Assembly: GCA_034927815.1 (NCBI GenBank)
Contig: JAYFPK010000005.1
Span: 62,001 to 126,000, forward strand
Source: Limiplasma sp034927815
GTDB lineage: Bacteria > Bacillota > Clostridia > Christensenellales > Aristaeellaceae
Direction: 5' to 3'
Length of the DNA: 64,000 nucleotides
This document shows, one piece after another, positions 9,112 to 15,532 of the stretch (position 1 is its first letter; every line of letters starts with the position of its first letter). The translations under genes and the position numbers were made by a program. Below the pieces are notes generated by a model that saw nothing but the letters and a program-made list of their open reading frames with translations, had not been told where the DNA came from and made no database searches.

Positions 9112-10345
9112 GGAGACGCTGCTTCAACCCATCATGATCGGCAACCGGAAGTGCAGCAACCGGTTTTTCGCACAGCCTATGGAGTGTGTGGACTCGGACC
9201 TGGAGGGAAACCCCACTGAGTTGACCTACCAGCGCTATGAGAAGCTGTATGCCGGCGGCTTTGGGCTTGTGGACCTCGAGGCCATCACCGTGACCAACGA
9301 AAGCCGCGCCCGCAAGACGCAGCTGGAGATCATGCCCCGCAACGAAAAGGCCCTGGCAAAGCTCATTGCCCATCTCAAGGAAGTCAACCCTGATACGCTG
9401 ATTGTATTCCAGCTGACCCATTCCGGCGAAATCAGCGAGCCTGATTTTTCCCGCAGGGTGACCATCAAGCAGATGCACGGCCTGGAAGGCGAGCTGATCG
9501 GCGAGGAAGAAATCGAGGCCATCATGCGGCAGTTCGAGCAAGCCGCCAAGATCACGCAGGCGGTGGGCGCGGACGGCATTGACCTCAAATTCTGCCACGG
9601 CTACCTGGGCTCGCAGATTCTGCGCCCTTATAACGACCGCAACTGGAAGTATGGAGGCCCCTGGGAGAAGCGCCGCCAGTTCGCCTTTGACCTGATGGAG
9701 CGCATCCAAAAAGCCACCGGATACGACAAAAGCTTCCTGATCGGCTCCAAGCTGTCCTGCTGGGAGGGCTTCCCCGGGGGCTGCGGTTCCGCGGGCCCCG
9801 ACTCTCCCCTGATGGACATGACCGAAACCATCGACCTGTGCAAGGGGCTGGAGGAGCGCGGAGCCTCCTACTTCGTTGAGTCCCTGGGCAATGTACACGC
9901 CAGCATGGCCTACATGGAGGCGGTGGGCGACGAGCCCTATCTGTCCTACTTGCACATGTACTTTTCCGACCTGCTGAAGAAGAACCTGAAGCCCGAAACT
10001 GTGGTGATCGGCTCGCACTTCTCCTCCTTCCGGGGCAAGAAGAACAAGCTGCTGTGCGTGGATCCCGAAAAATCCTCCATCTTTGCCATGGGCAGCCGCT
10101 GTATCCAGGACGGCATGATGGATATGATCGGCCTGGGCCGCCAGTCCTTTGCGGATCCCTTCACCCCCAAGAAGCTGGAGGAAGGCCGCGAGGCTGAAAT
10201 CCACTACTGCACCCAGTGCATGAACTGCGAGGAGCTCATGATCCGCCAACAGCCCGTCGGCTGCGTCGCGTTCAACAAGGTGTATACCGATAAATTTGTG
10301 GAGTGCAGAAAGAAGTATGGCAAGCTCGCCGAGCTTCACACCTGA
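9101..10345 (+). CDS. Old Yellow Enzyme-type NADH:flavin oxidoreductase
   Basis: The 414-residue protein has the OYE TIM barrel: LLQPIMIGNRKCSNRFFAQPME at the start, a QLTHSGEI strand, and GIDLKFCHGYLGSQILRPYNDRN, which matches the FMN/substrate loop of this family. Near the C-terminus the cysteines CTQCMNC followed 11 residues later by a fourth resemble the 4Fe-4S site of 2,4-dienoyl-CoA-reductase-type members. The large FAD/NAD domain of those enzymes is absent. Such flavoenzymes reduce alpha,beta-unsaturated carbonyls or related double bonds. Its place inside a sugar operon, overlapping the ATPase gene, is unusual and suggests a dehydrated sugar intermediate. The first two cysteine spacings (x2, x2) differ from the usual x2, x3. 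Confidence 0.85.
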   Translation: MGYKETLLQPIMIGNRKCSNRFFAQPMECVDSDLEGNPTELTYQRYEKLYAGGFGLVDLEAITVTNESRARKTQLEIMPRNEKALAKLIAHLKEVNPDTLIVFQLTHSGEISEPDFSRRVTIKQMHGLEGELIGEEEIEAIMRQFEQAAKITQAVGADGIDLKFCHGYLGSQILRPYNDRNWKYGGPWEKRRQFAFDLMERIQKATGYDKSFLIGSKLSCWEGFPGGCGSAGPDSPLMDMTETIDLCKGLEERGASYFVESLGNVHASMAYMEAVGDEPYLSYLHMYFSDLLKKNLKPETVVIGSHFSSFRGKKNKLLCVDPEKSSIFAMGSRCIQDGMMDMIGLGRQSFADPFTPKKLEEGREAEIHYCTQCMNCEELMIRQQPVGCVAFNKVYTDKFVECRKKYGKLAELHT

Positions 10346-10390
10346 TCCTGGCGGGCCCGGCATAGAAAACAAAAAAAGAGGGACACAGCC

Positions 10391-11128
10391 ATGAAAGAGT
10401 ACCGGAAAGACCTACTTACCACGGAAGACATCGCTTACATGATGGACCCCAGCGTTTTGAAGATCGACAGCACCCCCGAGGATGTTGAGGAGCTAATCGA
10501 TTTGTGCAAGAAGTACAGCTTCGGCACGGCTTTTTGCTGGCCGTGCAACTATCCGCGCCTATCCGAAGGGCTCAAGGGCGCCAAAACCGTGTTTGGCACT
10601 TCCCTGGCCTTCCCCTCCGGGCAGGAATCCACCGAAACCAAGGTATACCTTGCCAAATACTTCGATACGATGGACCCCGGCGAGCATGACATGGTGATGA
10701 ACGTGGGCTGGCTCCGCTCCGGCCGCTACGGCGACGCCCTTGCCGACATCAAGGCCGTCCGCGCCGCGGTTCCGGACAAGTCCCTGAAGGTCATCATTGA
10801 GGCCATGTGCCTGACGGACGACGAGATCCGCAAGGCCTGCGACATCTGCATGGAAAGCGGCGCGGACTACGTCAAAACCGGCACCGGCTTCCAGGCCAAG
10901 CCCACTACCTTGCATCATGTACAGGTCATCAAGGAGCATATCGGCGAGCGCATCAAGATGAAGGTTGCCGGGGGCGTGCGCGACCTGGACACCATGCTCA
11001 AGATGTACAAGGCCGGGGCCAACCGCTTCGGCATCGGCTGGAAAACCGCCGAGCAGATTTACCTTGAAGCCGTCCGGCGCTGCCAGTACGGTCCCATCGA
11101 CCTCAGCGCCGTCTCCCTTGAGGACTAG
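10391..11128 (+). CDS. DeoC-like deoxyribose-phosphate aldolase family protein
   Basis: The protein (245 residues) has the length and motifs of DERA. These are the early Asp in HDMVMNVGWL, the Schiff-base lysine in ADYVKTGTGF, and the second lysine in KMKVAGGVRD. Known members cleave 2-deoxyribose-5-phosphate to acetaldehyde and glyceraldehyde-3-phosphate. It is the last gene of the operon, 45 nt after the flavoenzyme, with an AGAGGG site. In this context it probably performs the retro-aldol step on a deoxy-sugar phosphate made by the preceding enzymes. It could act on a different deoxy or keto sugar, because no phosphopentomutase or nucleoside enzyme is nearby. Confidence 0.88.
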   Translation: MKEYRKDLLTTEDIAYMMDPSVLKIDSTPEDVEELIDLCKKYSFGTAFCWPCNYPRLSEGLKGAKTVFGTSLAFPSGQESTETKVYLAKYFDTMDPGEHDMVMNVGWLRSGRYGDALADIKAVRAAVPDKSLKVIIEAMCLTDDEIRKACDICMESGADYVKTGTGFQAKPTTLHHVQVIKEHIGERIKMKVAGGVRDLDTMLKMYKAGANRFGIGWKTAEQIYLEAVRRCQYGPIDLSAVSLED

Positions 11129-11233
11129 AGCCCGGGTTTGCCAAGCAGGTTGGGCGGTGCGCAGCGGAAAGCCGCTAAAGAGATTCCCCAGGCGGGAGCC
11201 GATGGAACGGCGCATGGGGATGTGAGGGATTTC

Positions 11234-11265
11234 CTGTAGGGGCCCAGCTAGCTGGGCCCCTACAG
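11234..11265. terminator. Perfect 32-bp palindrome after the sugar operon
   Basis: The half CTGTAGGGGCCCAGCT is followed directly by its exact reverse complement. As RNA it would fold into a very GC-rich hairpin with at most a four-base loop, about 105 nt after the aldolase stop codon. No U-tract follows on either strand, so it is an atypical terminator. A role as a protein-binding or cruciform site is also possible. It sits directly upstream of the candidate structured RNA. Confidence 0.5.
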
Positions 11266-11272
11266 CGTTGAG

Positions 11273-11476
11273 TTGAGTAAACCCCCGGCGAAGCCTGGGA
11301 AGGAAAAGCGTAAGCTTTGCCCAAAACTCTCCCGGTTTATGAGGAGGCCCTAGGGGATAACACCAGCTACGAACTCCGTCCATTTATGGATAGTGGGGCA
11401 GGAGTAAGCGCTTGACAGGATTTCGATGCGTCTTAAGACGCTTCGCTAGTATTAGGCCCTTCTAGGGCTTACTCAA
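11273..11476 (+). ncRNA. Candidate structured non-coding RNA (~204 nt), reminiscent of the raiA class
   Basis: The two ends of this stretch pair: TTGAGTAAACCC (11273-11284) with GGGCTTACTCAA (11465-11476), 11 of 12 positions complementary. Inside are a hairpin closed by a GTAA (GNRA) tetraloop (AAAGC-GTAA-GCTTT, 11305-11318, extended by TGGG/CCCA), a GCGTC-TTAA-GACGC hairpin (11428-11441) and a TCCA/TGGA hairpin near 11380. The 3' arm can alternatively pair with GAGTAAGC at 11402-11409. No open reading frame makes sense here. Size and closed architecture recall the raiA RNA motif of Firmicutes, but I cannot confirm the family by eye. Strand is inferred from the GNRA loop and could be wrong. 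Confidence 0.55.
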
Positions 11477-11827
11477 GCCACCGGCTCAGCCCGTGGTCAT
11501 GACTAGGGAGGAAAGGGGCGGTAAAAGGGAGAGGGTACAAGGCGTGGATGTTATGGAAGTGCTTTTGGGCTTCTGGATGGTCTCTTTTATGGATTCCTTT
11601 ATAGATTCTCTATGGCCTTTTCTTTGTGGGTTATTTGGTTTATGGTTTCTTTGCGGTAGGCGTCTTTGCCTTAGGCTTCTTTCCAGCTTACTCGTGGTGT
11701 CTTGGGCTGGGGAGGGATGGGCTGGTGGAGAGGTTGAGGGTCAGGTGGTAAAGCAGACAGAGTTTTGACTTGCGCCCACTTTTGCGCCCACTGATTGCAA
11801 AGAAACCGCGCCCATTTTTGAGATAAA
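11477..11827. other. Gene-free stretch between candidate RNA and tRNA terminator
   Basis: I see no supportable gene here. The only sizeable open frame (11493-11768, plus strand, 91 codons) is rich in Leu, Trp, Phe and Gly, shows no family resemblance and sits in G/T-biased DNA. It looks accidental. A direct repeat of a GCGCCCA core with TTTT (near 11775, 11786 and 11808) is visible just before the tRNA terminator. Confidence 0.4.
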
Positions 11828-11854
11828 GAAAAACCCCTTGAAAATCAAGGGGTT
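11828..11854 (-). terminator. Rho-independent terminator of the tRNA-Val transcript
   Basis: On the minus strand AACCCCTTGA and TCAAGGGGTT form a 10-bp stem around a 3-nt loop, followed by TTTC and TTTATC. It lies 3 nt downstream of the tRNA CCA end. Confidence 0.8.
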
Positions 11855-11857
11855 CCT

Positions 11858-11934
11858 TGGTGGGATTAGTAGGACTCGAACCTATGACCTCCACGATGTC
11901 AACGTGGCGCTCTAACCAACTGAGCTATAATCCC
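11858..11934 (-). tRNA. tRNA-Val (anticodon GAC)
   Basis: Read on the minus strand the 77-nt gene has a perfect 7-bp acceptor stem (GGGATTA with TAATCCC) and a D stem GCTC/GAGC. The anticodon stem CCACG/CGTGG encloses the loop TTGACAT, giving anticodon GAC. The T loop is TTCGAGT, and the T stem has one A-C mismatch at its outer pair. The CCA end is encoded. The anticodon reads GUC and GUU valine codons. It has its own promoter and terminator and is not next to the prophage, so it is unlikely to be the attachment site. Confidence 0.93.
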
Positions 11935-11948
11935 AAGAAGCGAAATTT

Positions 11949-11977
11949 ACTATATCATAAACCGCCCAGGAATGCAA
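11949..11977 (-). promoter_or_regulatory. Promoter of the tRNA-Val gene
   Basis: On the minus strand a -35 box TTGCAT (11977-11972), a 17-nt spacer and a -10 box TATAGT (11954-11949) precede the tRNA 5' end by 14 nt. Confidence 0.7.
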
Positions 11978-12608
11978 GGGGCAAAAACGGCTTCCTGCGC
12001 CGCCGGGTGTCGCAAAGGAAGCAGAAATCCAATCCAACCTGCCCCGTTAGGAACGGCACCCTCTCGCTACGAGGCCCACAAAGCGGACGGAGATCCCAGC
12101 ACGTTCCCCTCCCCCATACCCCGCGCCGCCATCCCCCTATGCTATCCCCCTAGGCCATCCCCCTATGCCAGATAGGCAGAAAAGCAAAGCAATAGGAAAC
12201 TCTCTAAACGCTATAAGCCTCTGGCAACCGGTCCACCTTCAAGGTCTGGTGCGGCTTCAGTGACTTTGGCGATTTGTATGGCTTTGGTGAACAATGAATA
12301 TGCTAGGCATACCGGACATGCCGCCCCCCAGAGCAATCAAAGAACCAAACAATCCAACAATCAAGCAATCACAAAAAAAGATGCTGTTATTGCTCCCCAC
12401 AAGACTCAAAAAACCTAAAAGACTATTCCACGGCTGCTTCTCCGGCAACCATAACCGTTACAAAAACAAACTCCGCATTCCCCATCCAAACCCAAATCCG
12501 CCCGGGCACACCACCACTTATAAACCAACAAAACCAAAAATCACCATCCCCAAGCCCCCACAAACGGCCTCCGTCCCCATCCTCCTGAGAAGAGCCATCC
12601 TCAATACG
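11978..12608. other. Gene-free intergenic region with a 13-bp tandem repeat
   Basis: About 630 bases separate the tRNA promoter from the stop codon of the kinase gene. No credible gene is visible on either strand. It contains three tandem copies of a 13-bp unit beginning ATCCCCCTA (starts 12131, 12144 and 12157), then a C/A-biased stretch rich in CAA and CCA words. The apparent long rightward frame from 12294 is mostly antisense to the kinase gene. Confidence 0.5.
12131..12169. repeat. Three tandem 13-bp repeats, unit ATCCCCCTAtGCc
   Basis: The copies start exactly 13 bp apart and differ at only one or two of the last positions. On the minus strand the core reads TAGGGGGAT, close to the TAGGGGGTAAA repeats at about 20.03 kb. 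Function unknown. Confidence 0.7.
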
Positions 12609-13592
12609 TTAAAGCTGCGGCCCCACCCGCGCGATGGCTTCCCCGGCAGGCAAAAAGCCCTCAAGGGCCCACACGATGGCGCCCATGACCGGCGGCCTGT
12701 CGGTGACGGTGAAGCGCAGCGCACGGCCTTTAGCCAACAAGGTGGCCTTGTCCTTCAGGGCGTTCACCAAAGCAGGGTTGCTGCCCTTGACGTACACGGA
12801 ACCCGCCAGGGCCACGTCCACCGGCCCATCCTTGGGGAACGGCAGCCGCTGGAGAAGGCCGCCGATGGCCCTGGCGCTGTCCTCCCCGGTCTCCCGGAGC
12901 AGGCGCAGCGCCACCTCGTCCCTTTGGTTGGCGGCCTCAAAGAGCATCTGGTTCAGGTCGGACAGGGTCACATCCCCGCTGTCCAGGCGCTCAACCAGCA
13001 TATCCAGGAAATCCTCGTCCCGCTGAACGCCCAGCCGTTCCCGCAGCATGGGTGACAGCATGGTGGGCGCGCCGCCCTTGAAGATGCTTTCATAGACGGT
13101 GCGCGCCACGGTCTCGCCCAGCTGGCTGCCGCCGCCTAAATCCCCGGTCAGGCCGCCGCAGCCGCCGATTTGCAGCATGCGCCCCTCAAGGCCCAGGCCC
13201 GCCACCGTGCAGCCCGATCCGTTGATGGCCCCTATGCCGTATCCCGTGGGGCTGACCGCCTTGATGGGCAAAAAGGCGTCGTTGACCACCAAGGGGTCGG
13301 CGATGCTCAGGCGCTGGTATATCCCATGGATTTTGGACTGCTGCTTCTTGGTGTCCACCCCTGACATGCCAAAGACGCCGCGCCTCAAATCCTCCAGGCG
13401 GAGCCCGTTGCGGTCCAGCGCCAGCCGGATTAGCTCATGGAGCTCCCGCTCCAGCTGCTCAAACCCACCGTCCATGACCTCGTGGTTGAGCGGACCCCAG
13501 GAAACAAAGTCGATCCGCGTACCACTAATGTCGAACAGCGCCAGGTGGCTCTTGCTGCTGCCCCCGTCCAGGCCCATCACGAAACCCTTCAT
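12609..13592 (-). CDS. BadF/BadG/BcrA/BcrD-type ATPase, N-acetylglucosamine kinase-like
   Basis: The start at 13592 (MKGFVMGLDGGSSKSHLAL) follows a GGGGG site and gives 327 residues. The N-terminal GLDGGSSKS phosphate loop, GSGCTVAGLG in the middle and the CGGLTGDLGGGSQLG segment match the GlcNAc-kinase-like branch of the BadF/BcrA family. These are actin-fold kinases that phosphorylate amino sugars in the cytoplasm. It lies 13 nt downstream of the GH4 glycosidase gene in one operon, so it probably phosphorylates the sugar released by, or fed to, that enzyme. A longer frame to 13655 would overlap the GH4 gene and lacks a ribosome site. Confidence 0.8.
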   Translation of the reverse strand: MKGFVMGLDGGSSKSHLALFDISGTRIDFVSWGPLNHEVMDGGFEQLERELHELIRLALDRNGLRLEDLRRGVFGMSGVDTKKQQSKIHGIYQRLSIADPLVVNDAFLPIKAVSPTGYGIGAINGSGCTVAGLGLEGRMLQIGGCGGLTGDLGGGSQLGETVARTVYESIFKGGAPTMLSPMLRERLGVQRDEDFLDMLVERLDSGDVTLSDLNQMLFEAANQRDEVALRLLRETGEDSARAIGGLLQRLPFPKDGPVDVALAGSVYVKGSNPALVNALKDKATLLAKGRALRFTVTDRPPVMGAIVWALEGFLPAGEAIARVGPQL

Positions 13593-13605
13593 CCCGTACC
13601 CCCGT

Positions 13606-14883
13606 CTATTGAAAATTCGCCAGCCAGCGCCGGTTTGCCTCCAGCATCTCCGCAAGAGCGCCGCTGGCCCGTTCGTAGTCCCCGATCAGCGGATGGGTCA
13701 GCAGCGCGGCCAGGGCGGCGTCCCGGCTCCCCGTCAGCGCGGCCTCAACCGTCAGCTTTTCGTAGGCCTTCACGGCGCGCATCAGCCCGATGATATGCTG
13801 GCTGACAGAGGCTTGGGGCGGGATGGGCGTAACGTCCCCCCGGCCAATTTTGCACGGTATCTCCACCACATCCCCCTGGTCCATGAAGGGCAACGCTCCC
13901 CGGTTTTGGGTGTTGACCACCTGCAGGTCTCCGCTGTCGTTTTCAATGGAGTTGATCAGGTTCACCGCTGCGGTGGAGTACAGCGCGCCTCCGCGCCGGG
14001 CCAGGGCTTCGGGTTTTTCGGAGAGGTTGGGATCGGCATATTGCGCAAGCAGCTCCCTCTCGATGGCCTGGCACTCCTCACCCCGGCTTTGCTTGGCCGA
14101 CAGGCACTTTTGGATGTGCTCCTCACGGTTGTAGAAATATCCCAGGTAGCTGGAAGGGATCGCCCCCACCGCCCGCAGCAGCGGTTCCTCCAGGTCCACC
14201 TGGGGGATGTTCGCCATGCCCTTGCCTGCGGAAAACGCCCCCGGAAGCAGCAGCTCGCGGCCCTCCATCCGCACGGAGGTGATCCAACTCAAATGGTTCA
14301 AGCCCACATAGTCATACTCAAAGTCCCGTCCGTGGGTCATTTCCTCCCTTACGCTGGAAAGCATGTTGATGGGGCAGTTGCATAAGCCCAGCATCTTCAC
14401 CTGGGTATGGCCCAGCACCGCCTCGGCCAGGATGCCGGAAGGATTGGAGAAGTTGATGAACCAGGCCCCGGGGCAGCGCCGCTCCATCTCCCGGGCGATG
14501 TCCATCACGGGGCCAATGGTGCGCAGCGTCTTCATAAAGCCGCCTATGCCGGTGGTTTCCTGCCCAAGCAGATGGTACTTCAGGGGGATCTTTTCATCCA
14601 AAATCCGCGCCTGCAGCCCGCCCACGCGGATCTGGGCGATCACGTAGTCCGCGCCGTCCAGGGCCTGACCCAAATCGCCGGTCTGGAAGAAGCGGACCTT
14701 GTACCCCGCCTTGTCCAGCATGCGGCTCACCAGCCCGGCCACCACGCCCATTTTGGGGAGGTCCACGTCCATGAAGCACAGCGTGTCAATCGGTAGCGTC
14801 TCCCGACGGCCGATCAACCCTTCCACGATCTCCGGGGTATAGGTGCTGCCCGCACCGATCACGGTCAATTTTAGCCCGCTCAT
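13606..14883 (-). CDS. Glycoside hydrolase family 4 (6-phospho-beta-glucosidase/alpha-glucosidase type)
   Basis: The start at 14883 has GGAGG 7 nt upstream and gives about 425 residues, a typical GH4 length. The N-terminal NAD site is VIGAGSTYTPE, and INFSNPSG follows. LGLCNCPINM supplies the metal-binding Cys of this family, and GLNHLSWI the conserved His. GH4 enzymes cleave phosphorylated or unmodified glycosides by an NAD- and Mn-dependent oxidation/elimination mechanism. The gene is followed by a sugar kinase, and upstream lies a collapsed ABC transport locus that probably once supplied its substrate. Confidence 0.93.
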   Translation of the reverse strand: MSGLKLTVIGAGSTYTPEIVEGLIGRRETLPIDTLCFMDVDLPKMGVVAGLVSRMLDKAGYKVRFFQTGDLGQALDGADYVIAQIRVGGLQARILDEKIPLKYHLLGQETTGIGGFMKTLRTIGPVMDIAREMERRCPGAWFINFSNPSGILAEAVLGHTQVKMLGLCNCPINMLSSVREEMTHGRDFEYDYVGLNHLSWITSVRMEGRELLLPGAFSAGKGMANIPQVDLEEPLLRAVGAIPSSYLGYFYNREEHIQKCLSAKQSRGEECQAIERELLAQYADPNLSEKPEALARRGGALYSTAAVNLINSIENDSGDLQVVNTQNRGALPFMDQGDVVEIPCKIGRGDVTPIPPQASVSQHIIGLMRAVKAYEKLTVEAALTGSRDAALAALLTHPLIGDYERASGALAEMLEANRRWLANFQ

Positions 14884-14918
14884 AGGTTCGTCCTCCATTT
14901 TCTTGATGTGATGTCCCG

Positions 14919-14958
14919 AAAAAAAGCCGCATTCCCCACACAGGGTGGGGTACGGCTT
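14919..14958 (-). terminator. Terminator ending the decayed transporter operon
   Basis: On the minus strand AAGCCGTACCCCAC pairs with GTGGGGAATGCGGCTT, followed by seven U. It lies between the relict binding-protein end (stop at 14977) and the GH4 gene. The GH4-kinase genes therefore depend on read-through or on a promoter I cannot see. Confidence 0.75.
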
Positions 14959-14976
14959 CCCTCGCCCCTCACCAAA

Positions 14977-15310
14977 TTACTTCTTTACCCGGTCGGAAGT
15001 CTTGACGGCCAGCCCGGTGGCCCATTCGCCCAGCCTGTGCACCTGCGCGTTTTCCAGGCGCACCATAAACTCATTCCACACCTCACCGGACTTCTCCTGC
15101 GAGGCGCTGACGGCCATGGCCCAACGGCATCAACAGGTTATGGACCGGACCTTCCGAGGACAGCCTGGTGGCGATCATGCCGGCCGCCGCCACCCAGGAG
15201 ATGAAGGGGGCCGATATCAGCAGCAAATAGCGCTACCGCCACAGCCTTTGGCCCAGGGACGGGCGGCACGGCCTTGCCCTGTTCACCACTACGGGAGCAT
15301 TCTCATTCAT
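14977..15310 (-). pseudogene. Relict sugar ABC transporter operon: permease start fused by deletion to a binding-protein end
   Basis: From an ATG at 15310 the minus strand reads a permease-like N-terminus (PSLGQRLWR, an in-frame TAG, then RYLLLISAPFISW), as in LplB-type sugar permeases. It breaks up within about 70 codons. The far end (about 15110-14977) reads an open C-terminus ending AVKTSDRVKK that could be the tail of a solute-binding protein, followed by a proper terminator. A perfect consensus promoter and a LacI-type operator still lie upstream. The simplest reading is an internal deletion that removed most of a permease-permease-binding-protein operon. The binding-protein assignment is weak. 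Confidence 0.5.
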
Positions 15311-15360
15311 CGCCCATTCTTCTTACCACAGAAAGCGCAAAAGACTGCTGAAAACCGCAA

Positions 15361-15384
15361 AGAATGTAAATCGATTTACATTCT
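15361..15384. promoter_or_regulatory. 24-bp perfect palindrome, LacI-family operator
   Basis: The half AGAATGTAAATC is followed by its exact reverse complement, with the central CG typical of LacI/GalR operators. It lies just downstream of the leftward -10 box (15391-15396), where binding would block that promoter. A partial second copy (TAAATCG) overlaps the -35 region of the rightward lacI-type gene near 15456, which suggests autoregulation. Confidence 0.8.
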
Positions 15385-15390
15385 GAACGC

Positions 15391-15419
15391 ATTATATTGC
15401 AAATATTCTTCGATGTCAA
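15391..15419 (-). promoter_or_regulatory. Perfect consensus promoter facing the relict transporter operon
   Basis: On the minus strand TTGACA (15419-15414), a 17-nt spacer and TATAAT (15396-15391) match the sigma-A consensus exactly. The palindromic operator begins 6 nt downstream of the -10 box. The promoter now drives only decayed genes, and possibly the GH4-kinase pair if the terminator leaks. Confidence 0.8.
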
Positions 15420-15462
15420 TCCCCTATTTCAAGAATCCATTAGCTTCTATAACATAAATCGT

Positions 15463-15491
15463 TTGACTTCATTTCATGGATATGCTATGCT
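15463..15491 (+). promoter_or_regulatory. Promoter of the LacI-family regulator gene
   Basis: A -35 box TTGACT (15463-15468), a 17-nt spacer and a -10 box TATGCT (15486-15491) precede the start codon by about 40 nt. An AAATCG half-operator overlaps its upstream edge. Confidence 0.65.
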
Positions 15492-15532
15492 GCGAAATGA
15501 CGAAGATAGACCGGAAGAATGGGGGATACGCT

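Noticed and set aside
11493..11768. Rightward 91-codon frame rich in Leu, Trp and Phe
   Set aside because: G/T-biased composition, no credible ribosome site or family. It resembles a transmembrane protein only by base bias.
11858..11934. tRNA-Val as the prophage or island attachment site
   Set aside because: It has its own promoter and terminator, no integrase lies nearby, and the recombinases at 39-42 kb are serine enzymes that rarely use tRNA genes.
12131..12169. Short spaced repeats considered as a CRISPR array
   Set aside because: The 13-bp period has no unique spacers and there are no cas genes. No CRISPR array is visible anywhere in the window.
12294..13055. Rightward 253-codon frame overlapping the sugar-kinase gene
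   Set aside because: Its second half is antisense to the BadF-type kinase and its first half is a simple Lys/Pro/Thr-rich stretch.
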